A stretch of 30,214 bases of DNA from the NCBI GenBank assembly GCA_005880605.1, contig VBIS01000165.1, positions 1-30,214 on the forward strand, in the 5' to 3' direction. Below the pieces are notes generated by a model, which did no database searches, was not told the origin of the DNA, and saw only the letters and a list, made by a program, of their open reading frames with translations. Positions within the stretch are counted from its first letter, which is position 1. Each line of letters begins with the position of its first letter. Made by a program: the position numbers and the translations under genes. This document shows, piece by piece, positions 8,498 through 16,876 of this stretch. The DNA comes from Chloroflexota bacterium (GTDB lineage: Bacteria > Chloroflexota > Dormibacteria > CF-121).

Positions 8498-9808
8498 TTA
8501 AGCAGCGGGCTGCGCCAGGGCGCCGGCCGCCGGGCGCTCCGGGATCGCAAGCGCCAACCGTTGTTCGTGGCGCAGCATTCGCAACAGCAGCAGCCATAAC
8601 AGCAGGAGGCCGGCCAGTTTGACCGAGGTGCCGGCGAGGACCAGGGCCGCCTGCCCTGGCGTGTGCACCTGGAGGTCAGCCGGCAGGGGAAAAGCGCGCC
8701 GGTCCATCCAGCACATGATGTAGGCCGCGCCCAGCCCCCAGGCATAGCGCGCCCCAGGACGGCGGACCGTGATCCAGGCGGTCGCGGTCGCGACCGGCAG
8801 CAGCAGGGTCACGAGGTGATGCTGCCAGGTCACACTGCTCACGATCAGCAGCGAGCTGATCAGCGCGGCGACGCCGAGCCGGAGCGCCCAGGCCTGCTCG
8901 CCCAATTGACGCGCGTTCCAGAGCGTGATGCCGATGACGATCACGGCGGCGCCGACGATCGCCGCCTTGGCCACGGTCTGCGTCGCGCCACCAAAGAGAC
9001 GCGGGGCGAGCTCGACGATGCGACTCACCAGGCCATCGATCGATCCGTTGTCCCAGTTGGCCGTTCCCAGTCCGATGCGGGGCAGCACGACGGTGAAGAA
9101 TTGCCAGCTGCCCGGCGCGGCCAGCAGGCTGATCGCGGTGACGGCCACCAGCGTCAGTCCCGCGAGCACCGCGATGCGCCAGCGGCCCAGCCGGGCGAAC
9201 AGGGGAATCAGAAAGATCGGCGAGACCTTGAGGGAGGCGGCGGCCGCGATAAAAATACCGCTGAGTCCGGCCCGCCGCCGCAGCGCGGCCCACAGGGTGG
9301 CGCTGAGGAGTAGCAGCCACACCGTCGCCACCTGCTGGAACTTGAGGTTGAGATAGACGGGCATGAAGGTGAAGCTCGCCAGCAGGAATAAGCGCCGGCC
9401 ACTGCGTGACAGCTCGGGGTGGATGCGAAGGATCAGGGCAAGCGCGACGAGGAACGCCGCGTGCACCACGAGCAGCCAGATGCGTGCCGCCGCCACCAGC
9501 CCGAGCGCGGTCAGCGGGGCCAACAGCAGCGCGAAGAAAGGGGGGTAGATGTAGGCCACCACCCAGGATTGCGTGCCCCAGGACTGCTTGAAGTCGGCAT
9601 AGATGTCGGTCCCGTGCGCGGCGGCCTGCGCGCCTCCGAAATAGTTGACAAAGTCGAAGCGAAGCGCGGCCGGGGTGAGGGTGACCCATTGCACGACCGA
9701 CCAGGTGAGGTAATAGCCGACGGCGATCACGACCAGCATCAGCAGCACCCGCTCGCGAAAGCGCGCCTCGTAGAGTCGCCGAATCCCGTAGATGCTTCGG
9801 GGATTCAC
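8498..9808 (-). CDS. GT87 (DUF2029) family membrane mannosyltransferase-like protein
   Basis: The GTG at 9808 overlaps the upstream stop in a GTGA arrangement, giving 436 residues. The open frame further upstream is antisense-like and discarded. Order of features: a basic N-terminus, a helix near 18-38, a first loop DFVNYFGGAQAAAHGTDIY, the classic YIYPPFFALLLAPL helix, LKFQQVATVWLLLL in the position of the GQxN motif, ASLKVSPIFLIPLF, and NGSIDGLVSRIVEL in the NQSLAG position. SVTWQHHLVTLLLP near the C-terminus is also typical of the family. Last gene of a three-gene minus-strand block. The exact sugar and acceptor are unknown. Confidence 0.83.
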   Translation of the reverse strand: MNPRSIYGIRRLYEARFRERVLLMLVVIAVGYYLTWSVVQWVTLTPAALRFDFVNYFGGAQAAAHGTDIYADFKQSWGTQSWVVAYIYPPFFALLLAPLTALGLVAAARIWLLVVHAAFLVALALILRIHPELSRSGRRLFLLASFTFMPVYLNLKFQQVATVWLLLLSATLWAALRRRAGLSGIFIAAAASLKVSPIFLIPLFARLGRWRIAVLAGLTLVAVTAISLLAAPGSWQFFTVVLPRIGLGTANWDNGSIDGLVSRIVELAPRLFGGATQTVAKAAIVGAAVIVIGITLWNARQLGEQAWALRLGVAALISSLLIVSSVTWQHHLVTLLLPVATATAWITVRRPGARYAWGLGAAYIMCWMDRRAFPLPADLQVHTPGQAALVLAGTSVKLAGLLLLWLLLLRMLRHEQRLALAIPERPAAGALAQPAA

Positions 9809-11016
9809 GCCGCCCTGACCTGGGCCGGCAGGGCGGGCCGCCGCAGCATCCGCCGGTGCCAGGCGATCACGAGCAGCGAGAAGGGGATCACGGTGAAGCC
9901 GTTGAAGTAGCCGAGCCGCGCCCCGAGGAAATAGAGGAGGGGGATGACGGCGAACCCCCAGACGGTCAGCTCGACGACTGGATCCTCCCATCCCTCGAGT
10001 CGGGGCCCGAGCAGCAAGGCGATCGCCGGGAGCAAGAGGACCAGGTCGTAGGACTGCACGAACGGCAGGGCGAAGAGCCAGATGATCAGCAGCGTGAGGC
10101 CGCGGGTATGCGCGTCGGACGCGCGACGGATCGCCCAAACCCCGTAGGCGACGGCCGCGAGCAAGGTGATCAACAGCGCCGCGGTCTTGACCCAACCGGT
10201 GAGTCCCGGGTAGAAAAAGCTCTCGACCGATGCGATATCGGGCTGAAGCCCCTGCACCGCCTGCCACATCCGAGGGACCTGGAGCGGCCACTCGAGAAAA
10301 CGCAGACCCATGACCGCCGCCATCAGGCCGAAGGCGGCGGCCGAGGCGACGACGAAGCCCGAAATTAACCGGCGAGCCACCGCCGGCTCCAGCAGCGCGA
10401 GCACCAGCGGCAGCGGCAGCCCGATGTTCGGCTTGACCCAGACCAGCACCAAGACGGCACCGGCCAAGAAAGGCTGTCCATTGCGAGCGAGCATTAAGGC
10501 CCCGATGAAGGCGCCGAAAACGATGACCGAGACCTGCCCCATAAAGAGGTTGATGAAGCCCACCGCGCAGAGCAGGGTGCATCCCGCGCCGAGCATGGCC
10601 CGTCGACGCGACCAGCCCATCATGGTGAAGATCAAAAACGATGCCGCCAGCAGAATCAGGCCGAGTAGAACGGCATAGATGACGTACGCGACCGGCCAGG
10701 GGAGGTTGGTGGCCGGCGCCAGGGCATACGCCAGCCACGGTCCCTCGGGGAAGGCGAGGAATTCGTAGTAGGCGGGGTTGCCGGGGGCCAGCCGCTGCGG
10801 CGCGTCGTAGAGCTGGTACTCTGTGGCCGCCAGCGTCGGCCAGTTGTATGGGTCACCGTGATGTGCGACGACGGTGGCAGCGGCGTAAAAGGCGCGGAAG
10901 TCCTGCCCGACGGTCGTCGACGTCAGCAGCTGACGGCCGTAGGGGATGAGCATCGCCAGCAGGAAGACCACCAGCAACCGCTGGCGGAATCGGCGGCGCG
11001 CCGCGGCGCGCGTCAT
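9805..11016 (-). CDS. GT87-like membrane glycosyltransferase
   Basis: This is a 403-residue protein from ATG 11016, which forms a 4-base ATGA overlap with the stop of the gene upstream. Residues 1-14 are strongly basic and a helix follows at about 14-32. Next come DFRAFYAAATVVAHHGDPYNW (the GT87 first loop), a LAYALAPATNLP helix start, NLFMGQVSVIVFGAFIGALML (GQxS/N motif), and AVLVLVWVKPNIGLPLPL (Lys-Pro motif). The NQSLAG motif is degenerate here (SVESFFYPGLTGW). It is the middle gene of a three-gene minus-strand block with overlaps on both sides. The family call is good; specificity cannot be read. Confidence 0.8.
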   Translation of the reverse strand: MTRAAARRRFRQRLLVVFLLAMLIPYGRQLLTSTTVGQDFRAFYAAATVVAHHGDPYNWPTLAATEYQLYDAPQRLAPGNPAYYEFLAFPEGPWLAYALAPATNLPWPVAYVIYAVLLGLILLAASFLIFTMMGWSRRRAMLGAGCTLLCAVGFINLFMGQVSVIVFGAFIGALMLARNGQPFLAGAVLVLVWVKPNIGLPLPLVLALLEPAVARRLISGFVVASAAAFGLMAAVMGLRFLEWPLQVPRMWQAVQGLQPDIASVESFFYPGLTGWVKTAALLITLLAAVAYGVWAIRRASDAHTRGLTLLIIWLFALPFVQSYDLVLLLPAIALLLGPRLEGWEDPVVELTVWGFAVIPLLYFLGARLGYFNGFTVIPFSLLVIAWHRRMLRRPALPAQVRAA

Positions 11017-12671
11017 CCCCGGGCCTGGGCGGCGTACGCTCGGTTGGCCGGGGTGTCCCGCATCATCAGAGTCGCCTTGTCGAAGGTGCCAAGCTCAAAC
11101 CAGCCCATCTGACCCGGCGCGGTGTGGATCTGCCGAAGCTCGGTGATGATCGGATCGTTTGAGTGGAAGATGACCCAGTTGATCTGGTAGCGCTCGAGCA
11201 GCTGCGCCTGGTCCGACCCCAGCGACTGCAAATGGTCATAGTCCCGCAACAGCTGATCGCCATCCAGCGCCGCGTCCCCGAAGATGAACACCGGCTGCGG
11301 TGGCGTGGCAAGACGGAAGATCAGGTAACCACCCCAGCCATAGACATTGAGCATGTGACCGGGCGGCGGATGTTGCACCAGGAAGTCGGCGGCCTTGATG
11401 GGGAAGTCGCGTGCCACCAGCGTGCCGTCGACGCGCTGCCGCAGGCTGGGCAGGCTGGCAACGGCCACGATCGCGAGAATCAACACGATCATTACGACAT
11501 TGGCGCCGAAGGTGATCGGCGTGGTCTTCGGCACGCGCCGTGGCCACCGCAGAGAGAGGCGCTCCCGCGCCTGCTGCGCATAATCCGCCAGTGCGGGGAC
11601 CGCGACCAGCATGAAGAAGGATAGGTTGCGGACCGAGTGCAGCGCGAGGCCGAGGCCGACCAGCAGCAGTAGCAACTGGCGCGGCTCGATTCGCCGTGAC
11701 AGCGCCAGCCCGACGATGACCAGGAAGATCATCGCCTCGAAGGCCCACATCTGGGACATCTGGAAGTTGGGCGAGAACCACTCGACGATCAGCCGCTGCT
11801 GCTCCGGGCTGCCACCGGTCTGGAAGGGATAGAGGTAGATGTCCCAGCCGTTGGGATTGAGGATGGCCACCGCGATCGAGGCCGCAAGCACGATGGCCAT
11901 CGCCCGCAGGCGAGGCAGGGCCATCGCGCCCGGGCGCCGGATGAAGTAGCGCACCGCTTCCACCACCAGCGCCAGTCCCAGGATCCCGTAGCCGAGCACG
12001 AAGCCACCGTGAAGGTTGACCCAGGCCAGCATCACGACCGGGAGCAGATAGAGCGCGCGGCTCCGTCCCTCGCAAAAGCGCTTGACCCATAGATAGGTCA
12101 ACGCGCTCAGCGCAAAGGTGATCATCTGGATGCGCGGCCCCCAGATCGGATTGGCGGCCGCCACCCCGAAGGCGAGCGCCAGTCCGGCGATCACGAAGTT
12201 CACCCGCCGGTCGATTGCCAGGTAGACGAGAAGAAAGCCCGCCACGGTGATGGCCCCGAAGACCAGGCTGACCAGCGGCAGGCGACCGACGGCGTAGAGC
12301 ACCGCCACGATGACTTCACTCAGCCACTCGTGCGTGATCCATCGGTGGTCGAAGACGGTGAAGGTATAGAGGTCGTGGCGGGGCACCGCGTGGTGGCTGA
12401 TGATCCAGTTGCCGGTCGGCAGGTGCCACCAGAAATCGGGGTCGGTAACCGGCTGAATCGCGGCGATCAGCATCGTCAGGAAGATGGCGATGGTGAAGAA
12501 GTGGGGGAGGTCGAGCCAGCGCACGGCCCGGTTCAGCGGGCCTGGCTCGAGTGGAAGCGGGGCGGCGGAACGGGCCAGGCTTGCCAATTTAACAGGGGTG
12601 TAACGACGCTGCTGGAAGCGCCTTGCAGGGCGCGGGCCAACCTCGCCTCGCAACTCGCCGCCACGAGCCAC
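11013..12671 (-). CDS. Polytopic membrane protein with DPDFWWHL motif, function unknown
   Basis: Up to 552 residues from GTG 12671. The first 50 residues are basic and not membrane-like. Other starts in the same frame are TTG 12587 and GTG 12524, the latter just before the first helix, so the true start is uncertain. The motif TDPDFWWHLPTGNWI follows helix 1, then DLYTFTVFDHRWITHEWLSE, about ten further helices, VNLHGGFVLGYG, LNPNGWDIYLYPF, and a soluble C-terminal domain with NVYGWGGYLIFRL and VFIFGD. I recognise this as a widespread uncharacterised family of large bacterial membrane proteins, probably GT-C-like. It leads the minus block and diverges from the gene at 12690. Confidence 0.72.
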   Translation of the reverse strand: MARGGELRGEVGPRPARRFQQRRYTPVKLASLARSAAPLPLEPGPLNRAVRWLDLPHFFTIAIFLTMLIAAIQPVTDPDFWWHLPTGNWIISHHAVPRHDLYTFTVFDHRWITHEWLSEVIVAVLYAVGRLPLVSLVFGAITVAGFLLVYLAIDRRVNFVIAGLALAFGVAAANPIWGPRIQMITFALSALTYLWVKRFCEGRSRALYLLPVVMLAWVNLHGGFVLGYGILGLALVVEAVRYFIRRPGAMALPRLRAMAIVLAASIAVAILNPNGWDIYLYPFQTGGSPEQQRLIVEWFSPNFQMSQMWAFEAMIFLVIVGLALSRRIEPRQLLLLLVGLGLALHSVRNLSFFMLVAVPALADYAQQARERLSLRWPRRVPKTTPITFGANVVMIVLILAIVAVASLPSLRQRVDGTLVARDFPIKAADFLVQHPPPGHMLNVYGWGGYLIFRLATPPQPVFIFGDAALDGDQLLRDYDHLQSLGSDQAQLLERYQINWVIFHSNDPIITELRQIHTAPGQMGWFELGTFDKATLMMRDTPANRAYAAQARG

Positions 12672-12689
12672 GTTGCACCACCGCTCGCC

Positions 12690-14522
12690 ATGGCTCTAGC
12701 GCAACCGAATCGCCTCCCGCGCTCAGCTCCGGTGCAGGTCCCAAGGAGTCCTCTCGCCGGAGCCAGCTGGGGGCTGCTGGTGCCGCTCCCGCTCTACGCG
12801 TTGCTGGCCCTGGCGCTGTTCCGCAGCGCCTGGCAGGCACCCGCAAGTGTCGTCATTGGATACGGACCGGACCCACCGTTCTTTGTCTGGTCACTCGGCT
12901 GGTTTCCCTTCGCCCTGATGCACGCGCTCGACCCGCTCGTCAGCACCTACCTTGATTACCCAGCGGGAATCAACCTGATGGGGTCGACCAGCGCCCCCCT
13001 GCTCGGGCTCGTCTTCGGGCCCGTCACGGCGGGGTGGGGGCCGCTGGTCGCCTACAACCTCGCGATCAGCGCGAGCCTGGCCCTTTCCGCCTGGTGCGCA
13101 TTCCTGCTCTGTTCCCGGCTGGTGCGGAGTCGCGTGGCGGGCGCGATTGCCGGACTCGTCTACGGATTCTCGCCATTCATGGTTGGCCATTCAATGGGCC
13201 ACCCGCACCTGGTCGCGGCGGTTTTCCCGCCGCTGCTGTTCCTCGTCCTCCACGACCTGGTCACTCGCCCCCAGCGCCATCCTCTGAAGACCGGTGCCCT
13301 GCTCGGCCTCATCGCGGCCGCGCAGTTCTACCTCAGTGAAGAGGTCCTGGCGATGGAGGCCGTCGCGGTCTTGCTGGGGGTGGCCGTCGGCGCGGCCCTG
13401 TTTCCGATGGAGTGGCGGCGCCGTCTCATCGATGCCGTTCGCCCGTTGGCCGTTGGGCTCGCGCTCGGCGCGGCGTTGGTCGCCGCCCCGCTCGGGGTCC
13501 AGTTCTTCGGGGCGCAGCACGTCGTACGGGCTGTCAACCCCGGTGGCTTCTACGTCAGCGATCTACTGGGCTTCATCGTCCCGACGCGCCTTACGTGGCT
13601 GTCGCCGCTGGGGGCGGCGCAGCTCAGCGATCGCTTTACCGGGAACCCGGCCGAGTGGGGTTCGTACGTCGGGGTGCCCCTGCTCGGGCTAGCGGTCTGG
13701 GTGTCGGTGCGCGAGTGGCGGCGGCCGCTGATCCGCTTCGTCGCGCTGCTCGGCCTTCTGCTGGCGCTGCTGTCCCTTGGGCCGACCCTGCACCTGGGTG
13801 GCATGGTCACGATGATGCCGACGGTCGTCCTGGGTTTCGCCATCCTCCTCGCTCGGCGGCACATCCGTATGCTGCCGGTCCTGCTGGCCCTCGTCGGAAG
13901 CTGGGTGGCGCTCGCCGTCGCGCCGGTCGTCAGCGATATCCTGCCCGCTCGCCTGATGCTGCTGGTGTTCCTCCTGCTCGCGATCCTGATGGCGGTCTTC
14001 ATCGACTCAACCCGGTGGAAGATCCGGCGGCGGCGACTCGGTGTCATCGTGGCGACGGCGGCGGCGCTGCTCGCCCTGGTTCCAGCGACCGCGATTCCCA
14101 CCACCCCCGTTGCCGTGCCCGGGTTTTTTCAGGGCGCGCTCGAGAGCCGCATCCAACCGGGAAACGTGGTGCTGGTCGCGCCCTACGCCTATGCCTGGGA
14201 CGACGTGGCGATGATCTGGCAGTCGGCCTCGGGAATGTGGTTTCGAATGCCGGAGGGGTATGGAACCGTGCCGGGCCCTTCCTTGAACGCACCGGCGACC
14301 TCCCTTGGGGACCTGATGATCGGCATCGACCGCGGCACGCCCTACGCAGGCGTGACCGTCCAAACGCGTGAGCGGCTGCTGGCCGACCTACGCCGCTGGA
14401 AGGTCGAGGCGGTCGTCGTCGGCCCCATGGCGCATCAGGACGACATGGTGCATCTGTTTTTAGATTTGTTGAACCGAGCTCCGGAGTCGGTGGGTGGGGT
14501 CTACCTGTGGTCGCCGGCTTAG
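12690..14522 (+). CDS. Large polytopic membrane protein, GT-C-like, function unknown
   Basis: This is a 610-residue protein from ATG 12690; the frame is open further upstream only over the divergent gene. The first helix lies at about 28-46. A loop carries YGPDPPFFVWSLGWFPFAL and then YLDYPAGINLMGSTSAPLLG, a motif shared by a family of large membrane proteins in Gram-positive-type bacteria. Next are GLVYGFSPFMVGHSMGHPHL and QFYLSEEVLAMEAVAVLLG, and further helices to about residue 470. The soluble C-terminal part (about 490-610) has no motif I recognise. Membrane glycosyltransferase is the likely class by layout only. It stands alone on the plus strand between two minus-strand units, and its stop overlaps that of the convergent methyltransferase gene. 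Confidence 0.72.
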   Translation: MALAQPNRLPRSAPVQVPRSPLAGASWGLLVPLPLYALLALALFRSAWQAPASVVIGYGPDPPFFVWSLGWFPFALMHALDPLVSTYLDYPAGINLMGSTSAPLLGLVFGPVTAGWGPLVAYNLAISASLALSAWCAFLLCSRLVRSRVAGAIAGLVYGFSPFMVGHSMGHPHLVAAVFPPLLFLVLHDLVTRPQRHPLKTGALLGLIAAAQFYLSEEVLAMEAVAVLLGVAVGAALFPMEWRRRLIDAVRPLAVGLALGAALVAAPLGVQFFGAQHVVRAVNPGGFYVSDLLGFIVPTRLTWLSPLGAAQLSDRFTGNPAEWGSYVGVPLLGLAVWVSVREWRRPLIRFVALLGLLLALLSLGPTLHLGGMVTMMPTVVLGFAILLARRHIRMLPVLLALVGSWVALAVAPVVSDILPARLMLLVFLLLAILMAVFIDSTRWKIRRRRLGVIVATAAALLALVPATAIPTTPVAVPGFFQGALESRIQPGNVVLVAPYAYAWDDVAMIWQSASGMWFRMPEGYGTVPGPSLNAPATSLGDLMIGIDRGTPYAGVTVQTRERLLADLRRWKVEAVVVGPMAHQDDMVHLFLDLLNRAPESVGGVYLWSPA

Positions 14523-15187
14523 AAGACGAAGGGAATCAGCCGGTGGGTCCGCGCCGCGTAGGCCTCGTACTGTGGGTAGGTGGTGCGGAGGATCCGCTCC
14601 TCGAAGTGGGTGCGGACGATCTGGGCGCCGAGGAAGACCGCGAAGAGCAGAATGTGCATCGAAAACAGGGTTGGCAGCACCAGGCCAACGCCGGCGATGA
14701 TCTCGCCCAGGTAGATCGGGTGGCGGGTCAGGTGATAGGGTCCGCTCGTCACCAGCCCGCGCGCCTCGGGCACGATGCTGAAGCGTTTGCCGAGATAGGT
14801 CAGCGAGTAGAGCGCCAGGGTCATACCGCTGGCCAGGCACAGATCGCTGCCGGCCAGCACCCAGACGTTGGTGCTGCGACCCTGGCCAGGAATCAGGAAC
14901 AGCCCGTAGAGGACAAAGCTCCCCGTCAGCGCCGCCACGATGGCGACCGGGTTGTGGTCCCTGGCGATCGCCCGGCTGCGGACGGCGTAGATCGCCACCA
15001 GGAAGGCGAAAAAGGCGACGGTCAGGACACGGTTCACCAGATACATGGCTCCGGCCCGGTCGAGGTCGCCGTGGGTCAGGGCGTGCTGCACCCCGGCGAA
15101 GGCGAGTTGCCCCTGGATCGCGACCAGGAAGCCGAAGACACCGAGGGGAAGCGCCCGTCCGAAGATGAAGGACGCCCGATTGCTCAT
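14519..15187 (-). CDS. Integral membrane methyltransferase of the PEMT/ICMT (isoprenylcysteine carboxyl methyltransferase) type
   Basis: This is a 222-residue protein from ATG 15187 with about six hydrophobic segments. The C-terminal half has the family signature: RGLVTSGPYHLTRHPIYLGE (RHPIYLGE at residues 155-162), FEERILRTTYPQYEAYAARTH, and a final LIPFVF. In ICMT and related enzymes the RHPxYxGE and EExxL stretches bind S-adenosylmethionine. Bacterial members methylate lipids, quinone-like molecules or thiols, and the substrate cannot be told here. Its stop overlaps that of the convergent gene at 12690-14522. It diverges from the histidine kinase gene over a 118-base gap. Confidence 0.82.
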   Translation of the reverse strand: MSNRASFIFGRALPLGVFGFLVAIQGQLAFAGVQHALTHGDLDRAGAMYLVNRVLTVAFFAFLVAIYAVRSRAIARDHNPVAIVAALTGSFVLYGLFLIPGQGRSTNVWVLAGSDLCLASGMTLALYSLTYLGKRFSIVPEARGLVTSGPYHLTRHPIYLGEIIAGVGLVLPTLFSMHILLFAVFLGAQIVRTHFEERILRTTYPQYEAYAARTHRLIPFVF

Positions 15188-15223
15188 CTGCTACGAGAAT
15201 CAGCGTGAATGCCTCGATTTTCC

Positions 15224-15232
15224 TGCTATCAT
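15224..15232 (+). promoter_or_regulatory. Possible extended -10 promoter for the histidine kinase gene
   Basis: TGCTATCAT matches an extended -10 (TGn plus TATCAT at 15227-15232). No good -35 is seen 17 bases upstream, which extended -10 promoters can tolerate. It would give a leader of about 65 bases containing the triple 9-base repeat. Confidence 0.3.
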
Positions 15233-15277
15233 TGGGCCGCCAAACGGGGCTCCCGTCAGAAATCGATACGGTTTTCC

Positions 15278-15304
15278 GTAGTCCTAGTAGTCCTAGTAGT
15301 CCTA
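15278..15304 (+). repeat. Three perfect tandem copies of the 9-mer GTAGTCCTA
   Basis: Units occupy 15278-15286, 15287-15295 and 15296-15304, directly before the kinase ATG at 15306. They fill the place where a ribosome binding site should be, and no AGGAGG-like sequence is present on the coding strand. Each unit carries a TAG in the kinase frame, so the gene cannot start further upstream. Confidence 0.9.
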
Positions 15305-15305
15305 T

Positions 15306-16391
15306 ATGAGTGCGATCCAGGCCACCGATGAGACCTTCGATCCATTCGTATTGATTCACCAGTCGGTCAGCGCCCGCCTGCAGGTCGTCGAGGCAGAGCT
15401 GGAGACGGCCGAGACCAAATCGCGCGACCTCGAAGCGTCGCTGGAGCAGGTCCGGGAGCAGGCGGAGGAATCGCGGGTGGTGGAGAAGCACCTCCTCAAC
15501 AACCTCAAACAGTTCTCTCCCACCGAGGTGCAGGAGACCTTCGCGAACATTCGGGAAACGCAATTGAGCGTGGAGCGGGTGCAGTTCGAGTACGAAACCC
15601 TCGCCGCCCGCCGCGCTGAGCTGAAGGACCAGGGGCAATTCCTACGGTCCGCCAGCCAGATCCTGGCCGACCTGCAGCGCATGTATGGGGACAGCGGCGG
15701 TCGCCCAACTCCGGGCGACGGTGACAAGCAGTTCCGCGATGCATCACGCCAGGTGTTCCAGATCATCGAAGAGGAGCGGATGCGCATCGCGCGCGACATG
15801 CACGACGGACCCGCCCAGTCGATGGCCAACCTGGTGCTCCAGGCGGAGATCCTGGAGCGACTTCTCGACCGCAATCCCAAGCAGCTGGTGACGGAGCTTG
15901 GGGAATTCAAAAACAGTGTCCGTAACGCGCTCGAGGAGATCCGTCAGCTGATCTTCGACCTGCGGCCGATGACGCTCGACGACCTCGGCCTGGTCCCAAC
16001 GCTGCGCAAGTTCATCAAGGAGTATGGCGATCGCTATGGGCTGGCCACCCGCTTCAATGTCGTCGGCCAGGAGCGCCGGCTGCCGGGCAACACGGAGGGT
16101 GTGCTCTTCCGCATCATCCAGGAGGCGCTGACCAACGTCCACAAGCACGGCCGGGCGAAGATGGCGGAGGTCACGATGAACCTGCAACCCTCCCGGGTCT
16201 CAGTCGTAATCAAAGACGATGGGCAAGGGTTCGATGTTGCGCGGACCGAGGCCAACCTCCACAAGAACAAGAACCTCGGACTGCTCAGCATGCGGGAACG
16301 CGCGGAGCTGGAGAAAGGCACCCTCGAGATTCGCTCCCAACCGGGGCGCGGCACCGAGGTCAAGGTCGAAGTCCCGCTCGCCAAGCACTAG
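15306..16391 (+). CDS. Cytoplasmic DegS/NarL-family sensor histidine kinase (HisKA_3 + HATPase)
   Basis: This is a 361-residue protein. Residues about 20-125 are charged and heptad-like (probable coiled coil, no membrane helix), so it should be a soluble sensor like DegS. The HisKA_3 dimerisation domain has RIARDMHDGPAQ with the phospho-acceptor His166, followed by IRQLIFDLRPMTLDDLGL. The ATPase domain has the N-box QEALTNVHKH (272-281), DDGQGFD (304-310) and GLLSMRERAE (325-334), all intact. Kinases of this class normally phosphorylate NarL-type receivers, but no free response regulator gene is adjacent. The nearest receiver is the one fused to CpaE at 17732. Start fixed by in-frame stops within the tandem repeats; no usual ribosome binding site. 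Gene context suggests control of the Tad pilus, which is inference. Confidence 0.9.
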   Translation: MSAIQATDETFDPFVLIHQSVSARLQVVEAELETAETKSRDLEASLEQVREQAEESRVVEKHLLNNLKQFSPTEVQETFANIRETQLSVERVQFEYETLAARRAELKDQGQFLRSASQILADLQRMYGDSGGRPTPGDGDKQFRDASRQVFQIIEEERMRIARDMHDGPAQSMANLVLQAEILERLLDRNPKQLVTELGEFKNSVRNALEEIRQLIFDLRPMTLDDLGLVPTLRKFIKEYGDRYGLATRFNVVGQERRLPGNTEGVLFRIIQEALTNVHKHGRAKMAEVTMNLQPSRVSVVIKDDGQGFDVARTEANLHKNKNLGLLSMRERAELEKGTLEIRSQPGRGTEVKVEVPLAKH

Positions 16392-16499
16392 CCGGGGACT
16401 GTTACAGACTCGTCAAAACCTCTTGGGAGTTCTTCGTCGGACTCTGCGTTGATTTGGACGCAATCCAGTGTGAAACTGGGTTGGTTCGATCTACGCAAA

Positions 16500-16509
16500 A
16501 AGGAGGTGA
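16500..16509 (+). promoter_or_regulatory. Strong Shine-Dalgarno sequence of the pilin gene
   Basis: AAGGAGGTGA is a full complement of the usual 16S rRNA 3' end and lies 6 bases before the pilin ATG. It is the best ribosome binding site in the window, in keeping with a highly made structural protein. Confidence 0.85.
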
Positions 16510-16515
16510 CATAGC

Positions 16516-16695
16516 ATGTTGACCAACCTTTATCTGCGCCTTCGTGAGCTGCTCAACCGTGAGGAAGGGCAGGGCATGGTGGAGTACGCCCTTATTCTCG
16601 TCTTGATCGCGGTGGTCGTGATCGTAGTTCTTATCATCCTCGGCAACCAGGTCAAGAACGTCTTCTGCAACATCTCGGGCGGCCTCGGCCAGTAA
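16516..16695 (+). CDS. flp: Flp-type (type IVb) major pilin precursor
   Basis: This is a 59-residue protein. Residues 1-18 form a charged leader ending in EEG, followed by QGMVEY and a hydrophobic stretch of about 20 residues. Prepilin peptidase would cut after Gly18, which places Glu23 at position +5 and Tyr24 at +6, the invariant pair of Flp pilins. The mature subunit would be 41 residues. It has a single Cys at residue 51 near the end. The pilus is built by the CpaB/E/F and TadB/C proteins encoded next door. A strong hairpin terminator follows, so the pilin can be made in excess of the assembly genes. The prepilin peptidase is not in this window. Confidence 0.95.
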   Translation: MLTNLYLRLRELLNREEGQGMVEYALILVLIAVVVIVVLIILGNQVKNVFCNISGGLGQ

Positions 16696-16721
16696 CCACC
16701 CGTCACGCTTGGGAGCAACAA

Positions 16722-16756
16722 GGGAGAGCCTGCGCAAGCGGGCTCTCTTTATTTTT
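16722..16756 (+). terminator. Rho-independent terminator after the pilin gene
   Basis: The arms 16724-16733 and 16738-16747 pair over 10 bases (one G-T wobble) around a GCAA tetraloop, followed by TTTATTTTT at 16748-16756. This is a textbook intrinsic terminator and probably lets only part of the transcription run on into cpaB. Confidence 0.9.
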
Positions 16757-16862
16757 CCGGCGGCCCGTCACGAATCGCCGAGGTGCCGCAAGGAAGAGCA
16801 CTCAGCGGTAGATACATGACCCGAAGGAGCGTCACGCCGTTGGAGCGATGGCGCCGATTATC

Positions 16863-16871
16863 AGGAGGTGA
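16863..16871 (+). promoter_or_regulatory. Ribosome binding site that sets the cpaB start at TTG 16877
   Basis: AGGAGGTGA lies 5 bases before TTG 16877. The longer frame would begin at GTG 16868, but that codon lies inside this Shine-Dalgarno sequence, so the TTG is the better start. Confidence 0.7.
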
Positions 16872-16876
16872 GTCGA

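Noticed and set aside
9809..10738. Upstream extension of the frame that ends at 8498
   Set aside because: It overlaps the gene at 9805-11016 in another frame; GTG 9808 fits the GTGA coupling and the GT87 N-terminus.
16405..16500. Possible cyclic-di-GMP riboswitch upstream of the pilin gene
   Set aside because: CAAAACC and GGACGCAA resemble pieces of the GEMM consensus, but their spacing is too long and the tetraloop and receptor parts are missing.
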